DNA of 64,000 nucleotides from Stomoxys calcitrans (lineage: Eukaryota > Arthropoda > Insecta > Diptera > Muscidae), in the NCBI RefSeq assembly GCF_963082655.1, contig NC_081553.1, forward strand, positions 47,241,527 to 47,305,526. Direction: 5' to 3'. Of the stretch, positions 1 to 11,110 are shown in pieces. The notes beneath the pieces were generated by a model. It was not told the DNA's origin. It worked only from the letters and a program-made list of their open reading frames with translations, and searched no databases. Position 1 is the first letter of the stretch. Every line of letters starts with the position of its first letter. The position numbers and the translations under genes were made by a program.

Positions 1-139
1 CAAAAATCCATTAACAAACTGTGGATACCCCCCACTACATGAATATACGTATTTGAGATCCAAATCCAATCATGTGATCGTCCGTGACCGCGATTGAATT
101 AGAATTCTTTGTGCGCGAGTGAGTGAAATTATGACACGA

Positions 140-234
140 CACTAGTTACGACTCACGAGACACTCACGACTCACTGGGCACTCACGGCTCGTGAGACGCT
201 CACGACTCACGGGACACTCACGAGACGCTCCCGA
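140..234. repeat. Degenerate short tandem repeat (ACTCACGAG-like)
   Basis: Repeated variants of CACTCACGA, CTCACGGGACA and GAGACGCTC follow each other for about 95 bases just before a DINE-like head. The copies differ by substitutions and small indels, so this is an old short-unit minisatellite. Bases 1-139 before it show no recognisable feature. Confidence 0.6.
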
Positions 235-299
235 CTTAATTCAGCCGAGCCGAATCTTGGGAACCCACCACCATGGTTTCTGCTAAAAGATGGGAGCTA
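235..299 (+). mobile_element. DINE-like element, 5' head fragment (subfamily 2)
   Basis: The sequence carries the head seen in other copies: a diverged form of TTCGGCCGGGCCGAA, then CTTGGGAACCCACCACCATGG and GGGAGCTA. Copies at 27254 and 31035 share this variant head. A mariner begins immediately after GGGAGCTA, so the rest of the element is missing or displaced. The DINE-1/mini-me assignment is by architecture, not by a search. Confidence 0.6.
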
Positions 300-1249
300 T
301 TGGTTGCCCAAAAAGTAATTGTCGGTAATATAGTAGTAATATAGTCGGCGTTGACAAATTTTTTCAACGGCTTGTGACTCTGTAATTGCATTCTTTCTTC
401 TGTCAGCTATCAGCTGTTACTTTTAGCTTGCTTTAGAAAAAAAGTGCGCGAAATGTTGTTTGCATTTGTTTGTTTGGCGCCAATTTTAATATGGGTACCA
501 CATGTGTTGAAAGAAATTCATTTAACAAACCGAATCAACGCTTGTGATATGCATCTTGAACGCAATGAATTGGATCCGTTTTTAAAACGAATCATAACTG
601 GAGATGAAAAATGGGTTGTTTACAACAACGTTAGTCGAAAACGATCATGGTCCAAGCATGGTGAACCAGCTCAAACCACTTCAAAGGCTGATATCCACCA
701 AAAGAAGGTTATGCTGTCTGTTTGGTGGGGTTGGAAGGGTGTGGTATATTTTGAGCTGCTTCCAAGGAACCAAACGATTAATTCGGATGTTTACTGTCAA
801 CAATTGGACAAATTGAATACAGCCATCAAGGAGAAGCGACCAGAATTGGTCAATCGTAAAGGTGTCATATTCCACCAGGACAACGCTAGACCGCACACAT
901 CTTTGGTCACTCGCCAAAAACTGAGTGAGCTTGGCTGGGAACTTTCGATGCATCCACCATATAGCCCTGACCTGGCACCATCAGACTACCATTTATTTCG
1001 ATCTTTGCAGAACTCCTTAAATGGTAAAACTTTCGGCAAGATGAGGCTATAAAATCGCACTTGGTTCAGTTTTTTGCAGAAAAAGGCCAGAAGTTCTATG
1101 AGCGTGGAATACTGAATTTGCCAGGAAGATGGCAAAAGGTTATCGAACAAAATGGCAATTATATATTTGATTAAAGTTCATTCTAAGTTTTATTAAAAAT
1201 GCATTTACTTTCTATTAAAAAATCCGCAATTACCTTTTAGGCAACCCAA
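300..1249 (+). mobile_element. mariner transposon, internally deleted
   Basis: The left end is TTGGTTGCCCAAAAAGTAATTG and the right end is a matching inverted copy finishing in GGCAACCCAA. A TA precedes the left end; TG follows the right end, a probably mutated TA duplication. Other copies begin TTGGGTTGCCC, so this one has lost a G. The interior holds a damaged transposase. The 5' untranslated stretch matches the MITE copies elsewhere in the window, which look like deletion derivatives of the same family. Confidence 0.88.
444..1174 (+). pseudogene. mariner transposase (DD34D), broken
   Basis: Mariner transposases cut and paste their element at TA sites, using three aspartates of an RNase H-like fold. 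The readable frame has the first Asp in TGDEKW, the second in HQDNARPH and the third in YSPDLAPSDYHLF, the standard mariner DD34D layout. The N-terminal helix-turn-helix half, about 100 residues, is missing: the sequence jumps from the normal start context ATATGG (see the partial copy at 32068) to VPHVLKEIHLT. A one-base loss near 1040 moves the frame, giving a stop at 1052. The usual C-terminus (FYERGI, RWQKVIEQNG) continues in another frame to a stop at 1172-1174. It cannot encode an active enzyme. Confidence 0.9.
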
Positions 1250-1257
1250 TGTATTAA

Positions 1258-2312
1258 AATAAGTTAAAGCGTGCAAAGTTCGGCCGGGCCGAATCTTATA
1301 TACACTCCAACATGGATCGCATTTGTCAGGTTCTTTTCCCGGCATCTCTTCTTAGGCAAAACAAGAAGTAAAATAGAGAGATCGATTTATATGGGAGCTG
1401 TATCAGGCTATAGACCGATTCAGTTCATAATAAACACACATGTTGATGGTCATGAGAGGATCCGTCGTACAAAATTTCAGGCAAATCGGATAACAATTGC
1501 GCCCCCTAGAGGCCCAAGAAGTCAAGACCCAAGATCGGTTTATATGGCAGCTCTACCAGGTTATGAACCGATTTGAACCATACTTGGCACAGTTGTGGGA
1601 CATCATAAAAAAACACGTCGTGCAAAATTTCATTTTAATCGGAGAAGAATTGCGCCCTCTAGAGGCTTAAGAATTCAAGACCCAAGATCGGTTTATATGG
1701 CAGCTATATCAGGTTATGGACCCATTTGAACCTAACTTGGCACAATTGTGGGACATCATAAAAAAACACGTCGTGCAAAATTTCATTTCAATCGGAGAAG
1801 AATTGCGCCCTCTAGAGGCTTAAGAATTCAAGACCCAAGATCGGTTTATATGGCAGCTATATCAGGTTATGGACCCATTTGAACCTAACTTGGCACAATT
1901 GTGGGACATCATAAAAAAACACGTCGCGCAAAATTTCATTCCAATCGGATAAGAATTGCGCCCTCTAGAGGCTCAAGAAGTCAAGACCCAAGATCGGTTT
2001 ATATGGCAGCTATATCAGGTTATGGACCGATTTGAACCTTACTTGGCACAGTTATTGGAAGTCATAACAGAACACTATTTAAACTAAGTAAATTTCAGCC
2101 AAATCGGACAAAGACGGTGGCTTCCATGGGTTCCTGAAGTCAAATCGGGAGATCGGTTTATATGGAAGCTATATCCAAATCTGAACTGATATGACCCATT
2201 TGCAATCCCCATCGACCTATATCAATGTTAAGCATCTGTGCAAAAATTTGAAGCGGCTAGCTCTATGCGTTCGACCGCTATCCCCCATCCTATTGTGGTG
2301 GGTATAAAAAAA
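1258..2312 (+). mobile_element. DINE-like element with 153-bp internal repeats
   Basis: The head has TAAAGCGTGC, TTCGGCCGGGCCGAA and TATATACACTCCAACATGG. The end is CCCATCCTATTGTGGTGGG then TATAAAAA, an imperfect inverted partner of the head. Between them are tandem units beginning AGATCGGTTTATATGG at 1532, 1685, 1838 and 1991, exactly 153 bases apart; units 2 and 3 are almost identical. Drosophila DINE-1 and mini-me elements, which are Helitron-related and non-autonomous, have the same plan, but family membership is inferred. There is no coding capacity: every unit carries a stop in the only long frame. Confidence 0.75.
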
Positions 2313-4260
2313 TAATAATTAAATGGTTGAGAGCGAAATGACTTAACTACCAAAATAGAAAAAATATATATTTTTTAGAAATTAGAAAAAATAATTCATT
2401 AAAAAGAGTTGCTAATTATTTTACATAAATTTTTACTTTAGACTTAGGCTTTTCTTGTTAGCAATGGCCTAATTTTTTTCATTTTGTCCACCACACTGAT
2501 CATGAGAATGTTTTATTTCTTATGCAAGTGAGAATGTGTCTCTTAATCTACACAAATAAATATGAAATTAAATTGTGCGTTCAATAATAAATGAGCAAGA
2601 TTGTGTCAATGTCGACGACTACGACATAGAGAAAGAAAAGAAAGGCGGGGACAAGAAACATCAAGAAATCCCAACAGAACAGCCTCTCAAAAAAGTCTTT
2701 TTATATGAAAAACATTAGCAATATCAATCATAAAAGCTCTTTGGCAATACTCAGCTGGGGTGTTGGTTTCACCAGAAATCACTTTCACTCTCTGGAACAA
2801 TGAGATCTTTTAAAACAAAACGTGGGTGGTGGCAGTGTGGAATTAAATTAAACAATTTTTGTGTTTGTTTTGGGGGTATCTTTGAACATGACTAAGATGT
2901 GGTTAACAAATGTGCGCCCATGCTGTGGCAATTATAAGTTGTTCTTTTTTATACTTTATTAAACGCCCAGTTATAAGTTTTCTTATATTCTTATTTAATC
3001 ACTAATTTTTAATGATCTCCATGCTTGAAGAATTCTCTCAAACCAAATTGAAATGAAAACATTTTTCGTTTTGTTTTTTGACTCTTTGATCTTTTTGCCA
3101 AGGAGAAAATGTGTTTAAGATGTTTTTGGTTGAGATTTAATAGATTTTATGTTGATTTAATTTATGCTTCAATTTCGGGTTAAACATTTGCAATAAATTT
3201 TAAACGAAATGACATTGTTTTCGCATTCGTACACATTTCAAAAATTTTTGTCATCATAAGGAGGCAGCAAATTTTAAATGGCAATGCGAATATCATAATG
3301 GGTGACATGGGTCAAGATAGTCAACATTTTTCATAAATGAAGACTTCTTCTGCTGTATTGTCAATCTTGCCAAATGCCTTCACTAAAATTCCCAAATTGT
3401 CTCACACTCAAATATCATCTATTGAGCCTGTTTTAAGCCATACTCAGCTTCTTAATAAAATAGTTTACCATTTTTTCCCTTTAAAAGTGTAAACACTACA
3501 CCAATTAAGTTTTTCCTAGGAAAACCAACCTGCATCTTGAACATCAAATACTTAACTTTCGACCTAATTTGTTATGAAATGAGTTGAAAGCGCCTTCGCC
3601 ATCATCATCATCATTCTTTAAAACATTTTTCTAATACTCAAGACTCTGGTGTTTATTTTTGATATTACCTGACTATGGTCTGGGCGTTGTGTAGGTACAG
3701 TCATCTTTTCCAGCACAAGTCACCCTGTCACCATTAAATTGTTCTGCAACGTTTGAGACGGACCCAACCCAATTTTACTTGCAGGTCTCCATTGGCACAT
3801 GTTTACTTTATAAATTTAATATCCCAAACAATTTACAGTTATGAAAATGTGTAACACATCCGCAAAGCCGAAGGTTCTACTACGAAAGACTTTTAGCTGC
3901 AAGGACTTTTACCATAGCACACAACGAGTGTTGGTTGGGGGGAAGTGGGAGTTGCAGGAACTCAAGTCTCAACATAACCACGTTAAGTGGAAAACAGAAG
4001 AGTAACTTGAAGACCTCATCGCAATTTCATTTCATACCCCCGGAGGACACTTTAGACTTCGTTGATAGTTATGACAGGAACCAACGGTGGTCACACAATT
4101 GTGACCATTGACGTAGGCCAAAGATTTTCATTGGGGGATTAGGCATCATTATTAGTACGACTAGTTAAGAGGATATTAAAAACAGGATACACAGAATATT
4201 TAGTCAAAATTTTAATATTTCAAAAACATTCATAAAGTATAGGCTTAAAAAATAGTTAAT
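2313..4260. other. No gene recognised; unique AT-rich sequence
   Basis: About 1.95 kb without an open frame of useful length, tandem array or recognisable element. It is AT-rich with scattered homopolymers. It may be host intergenic or intronic DNA. Confidence 0.5.
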
Positions 4261-4890
4261 TTTATTTTATTTTTTGTCGGAAAGTGTATCCATGCCCCTA
4301 ACTCAGGCTGCTCCGCATTAATCGAGTTTATTGACGACAGTCTCCTGGCTCAAACAGCCAAACCTTTATCTTTCTCATTCCCACTTGCTCCGCCATGGCC
4401 GACAACCAAACTATGCGGATCGTGTCATCCCCAGAGAAACTGTCTCCATGCCCCTAACTCAGACTGCTCCACATTAATCGAGTTCATTGACGACAGTCTC
4501 CTGGCTCGAACAGCCAAACCTTTATCTCTCATTCCCACTTACTCCGCCATGGCCGGCAACCAAACTATGCGGAGAAACTGACTCCATGGCCCTAACTCAG
4601 ACTGCTACGCATTAATCGAGTTTATTGACGACAGTCTTCTGGCTCAAACAGCCAAATCTTTATCTCTCATTCCCACTTACTCCGCCATAGCTGGCATCCA
4701 AGCTATGCGGATCGTGCCATCCCCAGAGAAACTGTCTCCATGGCAATAATTCAGACTGCTACGCATTAATCGAGTTTATTGACGACAGTCTCCTGGCTCA
4801 AACAGCCAAATCTTTATCTTTCATTCCCATTTACTCCACCATGGCCGGCAACCAAACTATGCGGATCGTGGCATCCCCAGAGAATGATTT
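4261..4890 (-). repeat. Tandem repeat (~155 bp, 4 copies) derived from LINE RNase H end
   Basis: Four copies of a block containing CTAACTCAGACTGCT and CTCCTGGCTC start at CATG positions 4291, 4447, 4585 and 4739, giving spacings of 156, 138 and 154; the short copy lacks about 17 bases around TCGTGCCATCCCCAG. Read on the minus strand the unit corresponds to the last part of the LINE RNase H domain: IRIVW, then NER, DLAV and RLSSIN, matching IRIVW...RGNERADNLAV...SIN of the LINE at 63255. It lies directly downstream of LINE sequence in the same orientation, so it is that element's 3' coding end expanded in place. Confidence 0.75.
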
Positions 4891-5510
4891 AGTCCCATTT
4901 CTTACACTCCAAGACTGTCTGTGACTATACTATTCTGGTTCTCAATGCCCCAATAGCCCCGATGTCATCGCGTTTGGACCGTATCATGCCGGCATCGTCA
5001 TACATCTTTAATTGAAGCCTATGCCCCTGGCCACAGTGTTTCGCACCCTCCTCAAGTGCCGTCTCATGCATCCGATCAGAAACCTTTTCCGAGGTTGTCT
5101 GGATTATCACTCGATGGCATGACCTGTTTCTGTATTCTATCCATTCTCCCATCGCTTTACGTTTTAAAGCAGTAGTGGCAGACTCATTCTCAATATGTAA
5201 GTCCATAATTCGGACATCTAAACCCGTCTCCAGCGCATTGGTGGGTGTGGTTCTCATCGCCCTACCTATGCAAAGACAACATGTTCACTGAATCTGTTGT
5301 TATATCGAGTCAGTTGTTATAACGCTTCCAAAAAACCAGTAGACTATCTTATTATTAAGGCTCCATTTCGAGCCATCGATCGGTCTACATAGTGCCCAGG
5401 ATCCTGTGGCACTTGTAACTCAGTATCGTATCCAAGATCACTCCCAAATATTTGATCTTGTTCGATATCGAAAATGTTCTGACACCTTGCATTGGCCCAC
5501 CTTCGTCTTC
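4891..5510 (-). pseudogene. LOA-like non-LTR retrotransposon fragment (RT C-terminus)
   Basis: Minus-strand reading gives KYLGVILDTILSYKCH near 5450 and then AMRTTPTNALETGLDVR, the post-reverse-transcriptase 'thumb' and linker of RNase H-bearing LINEs of the LOA/I type. The copies at 37000 and 63255 in this window are close relatives. The frame is interrupted: a 110-residue piece at 4925-5257 is open, and the segment around the site equivalent to the Transib insertion is shortened. The RNase H part continues into the tandem repeat at 4261-4890. Clade assignment is by motif memory only. Confidence 0.75.
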
Positions 5511-6054
5511 CACATAAACAGGCAGATAACAGACTACTCTGGTTTAACGCTCAGACAGTTAATTTTAGCCCAGTAGTATAAAATCTTCAAGACCCTTTCG
5601 ACATTTTGTATAGCTGATATGGCAGCCAATTAAGACACCAAGTACTTTGGGATAGTCGCATTTATGCGACTTTGACTTTCATTGTTGACTTGTTTCCGCT
5701 GTCCATGGAGCTTTGGCGGTGAAAATCTTAGAACTTCATGTAGCAATGTAAGCGGCAAAATCGGTTAGGTTAACCTTAAACTATCGCATATGTCTTTTTT
5801 TGTTTGTGTCTCCTTCAAGACGGGCTCAATGATCGGAGATTTGCTATGCAAATGGAAAAGGAAAGCCAGAGATCGCAACATACACCAACCACTATGGGAC
5901 GCGTTTCGTCTTTGGTTAGAAGATTTTTTAACCATTTTAGGTGTGGTTCCTTCAAAGGCCAATCCTACGCATAAGATACGATCACAATGCAGCCTGGAGG
6001 AAGAGTATTTGAGAATAGGTGGAAGTACAGTGTGGGAGTTATCACGCCATAAGC
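5511..6054. other. No gene recognised; contains a dispersed repeat
   Basis: A 103-residue open frame at 5790-6101 resembles no family I know and has an antisense partner of similar length. Bases 5790-5890, read on the minus strand, match 15329-15427 over about 100 bases (shared CTTTTCCATTTGCA and CTCCGATCATTGAGC), so this stretch is part of an unnamed dispersed repeat rather than a gene. Confidence 0.5.
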
Positions 6055-9000
6055 TACCTAAAACCCCCCTAGACCCCTTAGACCATCTAAGACCTTCATA
6101 AGACAACTAAAACCACCGAAGACTTCCTTGCAAATGCAAATTTGCCCATGAACATTCCATTAAGGAACTGGGGCAAACTTCTCACAAATCAATGAGTGCT
6201 GTCCGATTCAATTTTAAGCTCCAGTAATCAGGGACCTAATTTTTATAGCGGAGTCTGAACGGCAACGGCACCTCTTTGTGCAGAAGTTTTTACAAGGCAA
6301 AGTACCTCACAAATGTCGCCAGCATTAGGAGGGGATAACCACCGCTGAAAATTTTTCTGATGTTCCTGCCAAGATTTGAACCCCGGCGTTCAGCGTCATA
6401 GGCGGACATGCTAACCTCTTCACTACGGTGGCCTCCAAGACTTCCTTGACCACCTAATAACTCCACAGCCCACCTTAGACAAGCACAAACCATGTTAGAC
6501 AACCATAAATCACCTTAAATATCCTTTGGCCACCTAAACCACATAGGACCTACCATACCTGTCTAAGCCCACCTTAGACCAATTTAAACCACCTCAGACT
6601 GTTTGAGATCACTTTAGACCCAATAAGACTACTTTAGTTCACCTAAGACCAGCTTAGACTAACTAAGCCCTCCTAAGACCTCTATAGACTATCTATGACC
6701 ACCTAAGCCCACAATAGATTATGAATTATATCACTATATACAGCTATAGATAACCGTAGTCTACCTTACACCACCTTAGCCTACCTAACACCACCTTGGA
6801 CACCTTTGCCTACCTTGGACCACCTTAGCTTAACTTTTGCCTATTTTGGGCACCTTTGCCTGTTTTTAATTCCTTAGCCTACATTAGGCCGCCTAGCCCT
6901 ACCTTGTATCACCCTAGCCTAACTTAGATACCTTAGGTCAACTTATCCTACCTTGGACCACTCTAGCCTACACTAGATACCTTAAATCACTTACATTAGA
7001 GTACCTAAGGCCACCTTAGACTACCTTCCTACCGGCCTAGCTAATTTATATGCCCTTAGATACGATAGACCACCTTATATACCTTTGGCCACATTAGACA
7101 ACCTATGCCTACATTCGACTACCTTAGATCATCTTCGACTACCTTGGACCAACCTGCCTACCAAAGACCATCTTAGCCTACTTTAGACCAAATAAGACTA
7201 CGTCAGATACCTCAGACCACCTTAGACTACCTTAGCCTACATAACTTCGTGCCTTACCACTTTAGACAACCTAAGACTACCTTAGACCATCTAAGCCAAC
7301 CTAAGGCCACCTTCGCCTACCTTAGACTACCTAAGATATCTTAAGCCACCACAGATACCTTAGACTACCTAAGACCACCCTATTCTACCTTAAACCAATT
7401 AAACCTACATTAGTCCATCCTAGCCTACCTTAGACCGCTCTAGCTATCTAAGACCACCTAGATGCCTTGAACTACCTTAAATACCTAAGGCCACCTATTC
7501 CTACCTTAAATACCTTAGACCACCTAATCCTACCTTAGACTATCTAAGTCAATCTTAGACCATCCTAGCCTACCTTAAACCTCCCTAGTTATCTTAGACC
7601 ACTTAGATGTCCTAGGCTACCTAATATAACTAGACAACCGTAGACCGCCTAAGCCTACCTCAGACCATCCTAGCCTACTTTAAACCGACCCCACTACCTT
7701 TGATGCCTTAGGCCACCATAGATATCTTAGGCCAACTAAGATAGCTTAGACCGCCCCAGCTATCTTATGCCTCCTTAGGTATGTTAGGCCAGCTTAGACT
7801 AACATAGCCTACAATAGACCTAAGATCTATCTTAGACCACATGAAACTATCTCAGATACCTTTGGCCACCTCAGATACTTTAGGCCACCTCCGATATCTT
7901 AGGCCATCTTAGATACCTCAGTCAACCTAAGTCTACCTTGGGCCATTTAAGCATACCTTGGACCACCTTAGCCTACCTTAGGCCACCTATGCCTACGTTA
8001 GCCTACCTTAGATCGGCAAAACTACCTTAGGCCACCTCAGATACCTTTGGACACCCCAGATACATTAAGCCACCTCAAATATCTTAGGCCATCTTAGGTA
8101 CCTCAGTATACCAGAGTCGACCTTGGGCCACTTAAGCCTACCTTGGACCACCTAAGCCTACCTTAGATCACCCTAGCTACCTTAGGTCACCTTAATGCCT
8201 TAGGCTACCTAAGCCTACCTTAGACCACCGACAATGCCCACTTTGGCGAATTCCCACGTTGGCCAGTCCAGATACCTTAGGACAACTTAGTCCATCCTAC
8301 CCTACTTTAGACCGCTCTAGCTACCTTAGATTACCTAGATGCCTTGAACTACCTTAAATACCTTAGACCACCTAATCCTACCTTACACCACCTAAGTCTA
8401 TCCTAGACCACCTTAGCCTGCCCTAGTCTACCGTAGACCGTAGACCTCAGATACAATAGGCCACCTCAGATATCTTAGGCCATCTTAGATACCTCAGTCT
8501 ACCTGAGACTACCTTGGGCCACTTAATCCTAGCTTAGGCCACCTATGCCTACCTTAGCCTACCTTAGATCGGCAAAGCTACCTTAGGCCACCTCAGATAA
8601 CTTTGGCCACCTCAGAAACATTAAGCCACCTGAGATATCTTAGGCCATCTTAGGTACCTCAGTCTACCTGAGTCTACCTTGGGCCACTTAAGCCTACCTT
8701 GGACCACCTAAGCCTACCTTAGATCACCATAGCTACCTTAGGTCACATAGATGCCTTAGCCTACCTTAGACCACCGACAATGCCCACTTTGGCGAATTCC
8801 CACTTTGGCCAGTTCAGATACCTTAGGGCAACTTAGTCCATCCTTGCCTACTTTAGACCGCTCTAGCTACCTTAGACTACCTAGATGCCTTGAACTACTT
8901 TGAATACCTTAGACCACCTAATCCTACCTTACACCACATAAGTCTATCTTAGACCACCTAAGCCTGCCCTAGCCTACCGTAGACCGCCCAAGCTACCTTA

Positions 9001-11110
9001 GGCCACCTCAGATACCTTTGGCCACCTCAGATACCTTTGGCCACCTCAGATACAATAGGCCACCTCAGATATCTTATATACCTCAGTCTACCTGAGACTA
9101 CCTTGGGCCACTTAAGCCTACCTTGGACCACCTAAGCCTACCTTAGATGACCCTAGCTACCTTAAGTCACCTAGATGCCTTAGGCTACCTTAGCCTACCT
9201 AAGCCCACCTTAGACCACCGAAGCCTACCTTAGAACATCCTAGATCACCTGAAATACCTTTGGCCACTTCAGATACCTTAGGCCAACTTAGGCTATCCTA
9301 GCCAACATAAGACTACCTTAGACCACCAAAGCCGATCTTGGATCATCATAGCCTACCTTAGACCGCCCTAGCTACCTCTGTCCACCTAAGAAGCCTTAAG
9401 CCATCTTGGATACCTTAGGCCACCTTAGTTTGCCTTAGTCTACCTTAGACCACCATAGACCATCTAAGCCTATCTTAGACCTCCTAAGCCTGCCCTAGGC
9501 TACCTAAGCCTACCTTAGACCACCTAAGCCTACCTTAGACCACCTTACCCTATCTTAGACCTCTTTGGCCTACCTTAGACCACCCTTGCCTACATTTTAT
9601 ACCATAGGCCACCTTAGCCAGCCATAGCTCACCACCACCTAAGACAACATAGATCACCTAAGACAGCTTAGACCACCTATGACAACTTAGACCACCTAAG
9701 AATACTTAGACCACCTTCGACAACTTAGATCGTCATAGGCTACCTGAAACAACTTAGATCATCTAAGGCTACCTTAAACCACTTAGACCACCTTGCACTA
9801 CCATTGACCACCTTAAACCACCTGAGACCAACCTAAACCACTTAAAAAACTTAGACCTCTTTACACCACCTTAGACAACTCAGACTATCTTAAGTCACTT
9901 TATACAACTTAGACCACCTTACTCAACTATGGACCACCTTGAACCTCTTTAGACCGCCTTGAACCACCTTAGACCAACTTGAACCCCCTTAGACCACTTT
10001 TAACCACCTTAGATGACTATAAACACTATATCACTAAAAACACTATAAATTTGACCTAGGCCAACTTTGCCAAATTAATTCCCCTTTGACCACTATAGAT
10101 CTGCTTAGATATCTCCCTTCACTTCACTGCTAAACCACTTTAGAAAACCCTAACCACCATAGACATCCTTAGACCATCTAAGATAGTGCACTATGATTAC
10201 GACCATTTACAAAAAGCCGCCAACCTTAGACCACCTCTGCCTATCTCAGACCACCTTAGCCTACCTTGAACCACCTTAGCCTACCTTAAGTCACCTTAGA
10301 CAACTAGAACCACCTGAGACAATTTAGACCACCTTATGCGAGTACCACATTGGGCCACCATTGCCCACCTTTGCCTACGTAAGCCTACCTCAGACCACCT
10401 TAGGCCACTTAAGACAACCTTAGCATACCTAAAACCACTTCAGCATATCTAAGAACACCTTAACCTATTTTAAACCACCTTAGACCACCTAAGAGAACTA
10501 AAATCTCATTAGACTACCTAAGAGAACTTAAATCTCATTAGACCACCTAAGATAACTTAGATCACCTTAGGTCACTTTAAACAACTTAAACCACCTTGCA
10601 CCACAATTGACCACCTTGAACGACCTAAGACAATCTTAAACCAGCTTAGAGCTTCTTAAATCATCTTAGACCTCTTAAACTATCTAAAACCACCTTAGAC
10701 AACAATCACTTTAGACTACTTACACTAACTTACCCAACTATGGACAACCTTATCCAACCATGTACCACCTTGAACCACCACACCCAACTATGTACCACCT
10801 TAGACCACCTTGAACCACCTAAGACCACTTTAAACGATCTTAGACCACCTTATGTCATTCAAGATCACCACAAACTATCTTTGACTTTGAGTACTTAAGT
10901 CCAACCACCTTAAGTACTTAAGTCCAACTTAGACCCCCTTCGAGATCTCCCTCCTTTAATCGCCATACACTACCTTAGACTACCTAAGAACGTTTTTACC
11001 TCCTAAGAACGGCTAAACCACTTAAGAACGTCCTAACTTCCATAGACAATCTTAGACCATCTTAGCTTACCTTACAGCATCTTCAAACTTAGAACATCTT
11101 CAACCAACTA
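6055..11110. repeat. ~5-kb degenerate array with 10-bp period (ACCTTAGACC / ACCTAAGCCT)
   Basis: Almost the whole stretch is made of 10-base words such as ACCTTAGACC, ACCTAAGCCT and ACCTTAGCCT, alternating so that CTTAG and CTAAG recur. The written strand is rich in C and poor in G. Stops (TAG, TAA) recur every few words, so no protein can be encoded. Larger blocks recur too: the distinctive words CCGACAATGCCCACTTTGG occur at 8229 and 8775, about 546 bases apart, in matching surroundings. A SINE is inserted at 6131-6436. I recognise no named satellite. Confidence 0.85.
6131..6436 (-). mobile_element. tRNA-derived SINE with 12-bp target duplication
   Basis: Read on the minus strand it begins GGAGGCCACCGTAGTGAAGA, has a tRNA-like A box followed by a B box (GGGTTCAAATC), then a body with AGCGGTGGTTATCCCCTCC, and ends near GGGCAAATTTGC. 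The word AAGACTTCCTTG stands on both sides (6119-6130 and 6437-6448), a 12-base target duplication expected of LINE-driven retroposition. The insertion splits the 10-bp array, so it is younger than that array. Confidence 0.88.

Noticed and set aside
5765..6106. Overlapping 103- and 113-residue frames on opposite strands
   Set aside because: No family motif; part overlaps a dispersed repeat and part the start of the 10-base array.
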